Below, piece after piece: positions 58,543-59,966 of a stretch of DNA of 59,966 nt. The stretch comes from a virus: positions 1 to 59,966 of the IMG/VR virus record IMGVR_UViG_3300020476_000002; one strand, given 5' to 3'. Position 1 is the first letter of the stretch; every line of letters begins with the position of its first letter. The translations under genes and the position numbers were made by a program. The notes beneath the pieces are model-generated. The model worked only from the letters and a program-made list of their open reading frames with translations, made no database searches and was not told where the DNA came from.

Positions 58543-59966
58543 GTTTTAATGCCGAATCGTTGCCAGTTGAACTGGATGGTGTGTCCTATCTTGTGGACGC
58601 ACGCCAGTATGGGCGCACTACGGTTCCGGCGTTACGTGAACAGCGTGACACGAGTGGCGAAGCCGGTGAGAACGCTTTAGATACGAGCGGTGCGTGGACT
58701 CGCTCTCAAACAGATTGGAGTTACGGTGCTGGTCAAACGCATTTTGATTTGGCTGACAGTGATCGTCGCAGGTTCAACACTTCTGTGGGCGTTGATGTCT
58801 GGACGAAAGGCGAAGCCACACTTCTCCCCATCACCGAAACAGGGGCCAACACCCCGACATTCACGACGGGTGACATAATCACTGAACGGGTAACGAACGC
58901 TGCTGGCACCGAATACTTGTATGTTGCCAACGGCACAAGTCTTTACCTTTCCTCCAACCCGGCGGCTGCGAGTCCCACCTGGACCACCATTACTGTCGGG
59001 GGGACCACGACCAGTATCACGAGTGACGGCACGAACGTCTATCTCGGTTTTGACGGCGTTATCGTCGCAGAACAATCCGTGATCGGTAGCAGTTCAACTT
59101 CGGCTTTCGGTTCACTCGATCCGAACCTCATCAAAATTGTTGCCGGTCGTGTCATCGCAGCAGACGACAACGCTATCTATGAACTGGATGCTGCCGGAGC
59201 GAAAGCCACTTCTTCTCTCGACTATTCTCTGCCGTTGGCTTCAAGTGTGTGGGTGGATGTGGACGCTGGACCGGGCGGTATTTATGCGGCAGCGAACACT
59301 GAAGAAACTGGAGCCGTGTATCACATTGGGGTTAGTTCCACTGACGGTACTCTCACCACTCCCACTATTGCCGGTGAACTTCCTCGCGGTGAAAAGATTA
59401 ACGCCATCCTGGTGTATGGTCCTGTGCTGTGTATTGCCACGAACAAGGGGTTTCGTACAGCTCTGATTGATACGAACTCAAATGGGGTAACGATTGGTCC
59501 GGTGATCGAAACTGGTGGGGAAGCCTACGAGTTGGAGGCTGATGGACAGTTTGTTTGGTGGGGATCAGGGTACGGTAATACTTTTCGTGCAGATTTGACT
59601 CGGTTCACTGACACTCTCGTCCCTGCTTACGCCTCAGATCTCATCAGCGCCGCCTCAGCGAGCGCCGCAGATCTCGTTAAGGGGGTTACCCGTCTAAACA
59701 ATGGCGGTTCGCCTAAGCTCTTTCTGGGCGTTGTGAGCGGAGGTGCGGCAGTCCTGCAGCGTGAGTCTCGTACTGGTGTGAAAGTTGCTAGTGGGACACT
59801 CAACATTGGTGAATGTTCGTGGTCAACTGTGGCACCGAAACTGTTGCGTTCCGTCACTGTCCGCCAAGACCGCGCCCAATACACATTCGGGGAAGTGGAC
59901 TACCGGGCAACAGGCATAGACTACCGTCACTCCACCTACGAATATCGAGGCGACCCTCTTTCAAGT
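58539..59966 (+). CDS. Large beta-rich tail protein, 3' end outside window
   Basis: GTG start overlapping the previous stop. The frame stays open to the last base, so about 476 residues are seen. MSFNAESLPVELDGVSYLVD, SQTDWSYGAGQTHFD, and later VDYRATGIDYRHSTYEYRGD parallel the 643-aa homologue at 19470-21401, which would place the missing part at roughly 165 residues. Possible nozzle or baseplate protein. Confidence 0.5.
   Translation, partial: MSFNAESLPVELDGVSYLVDARQYGRTTVPALREQRDTSGEAGENALDTSGAWTRSQTDWSYGAGQTHFDLADSDRRRFNTSVGVDVWTKGEATLLPITETGANTPTFTTGDIITERVTNAAGTEYLYVANGTSLYLSSNPAAASPTWTTITVGGTTTSITSDGTNVYLGFDGVIVAEQSVIGSSSTSAFGSLDPNLIKIVAGRVIAADDNAIYELDAAGAKATSSLDYSLPLASSVWVDVDAGPGGIYAAANTEETGAVYHIGVSSTDGTLTTPTIAGELPRGEKINAILVYGPVLCIATNKGFRTALIDTNSNGVTIGPVIETGGEAYELEADGQFVWWGSGYGNTFRADLTRFTDTLVPAYASDLISAASASAADLVKGVTRLNNGGSPKLFLGVVSGGAAVLQRESRTGVKVASGTLNIGECSWSTVAPKLLRSVTVRQDRAQYTFGEVDYRATGIDYRHSTYEYRGDPLSS

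Overview
The window is tailed double-stranded DNA phage sequence. It carries two versions of one virion gene module and a single leftward recombination and regulation module. A large terminase, portal, scaffold and capsid are present, but no sheath, tail-tube or tape-measure gene is recognisable. Very large proteins sit between portal and capsid where a short-tailed phage would keep internal (ejection) proteins, so a podovirus-like particle is the best guess. An Amidase_2 endolysin beside an r1t-type holin and several peptidoglycan-binding virion proteins suggest a Gram-positive, probably actinobacterial, host from an uncultured environment. No integrase, lysogeny repressor, DNA polymerase or helicase is recognised.

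Layout. 1-21401, rightward: virion module 1, entered inside the portal gene and running through portal, a giant protein, three further virion proteins, scaffold, capsid, fibre genes, endolysin, holin and tail proteins. 21411-22166: DEDD exonuclease. 22163-30807, leftward: small regulators, a PD-(D/E)XK resolvase-like nuclease, SSB, a possible annealing protein, a Cas4-like nuclease, DUF932 and phage hypotheticals. 30808-31904: about 1.1 kb without a credible gene, rich in inverted repeats. 31905-34263, rightward: small accessory genes including a ferredoxin and two cysteine-rich proteins. 34273-59966: terminase, complete portal and virion module 2, cut at the window end inside the last tail gene.

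The key structural observation is that the two modules are diverged except for an apparently identical 1,634-bp block (14650-16283 and 53744-55377), repeated directly at a spacing of 39,094 bp. Base composition swaps across it: module 1 is the GC-richer copy left of the block and the AT-richer copy right of it. The simplest reading is that 14650-53743 is one complete circularly permuted phage genome of about 39.1 kb ('phage Y'). It lies inside a related phage ('phage X', 1-14649 plus 55378-59966), joined through the shared block. This is either a real single-crossover cointegrate or an assembly walk through a shared repeat. The shared block encodes the presumed receptor-binding genes.

How the genes fit together. 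Terminase and portal package DNA into a scaffolded capsid. Giant and peptidoglycan-binding proteins probably act in DNA entry, and fibre and glycine-rich proteins probably bind the host. Endolysin and holin release progeny. The leftward module supplies nuclease, SSB and annealing functions while replication itself appears to rely on the host. The ferredoxin and cysteine-rich genes are candidate auxiliary metabolic or metal-handling functions.
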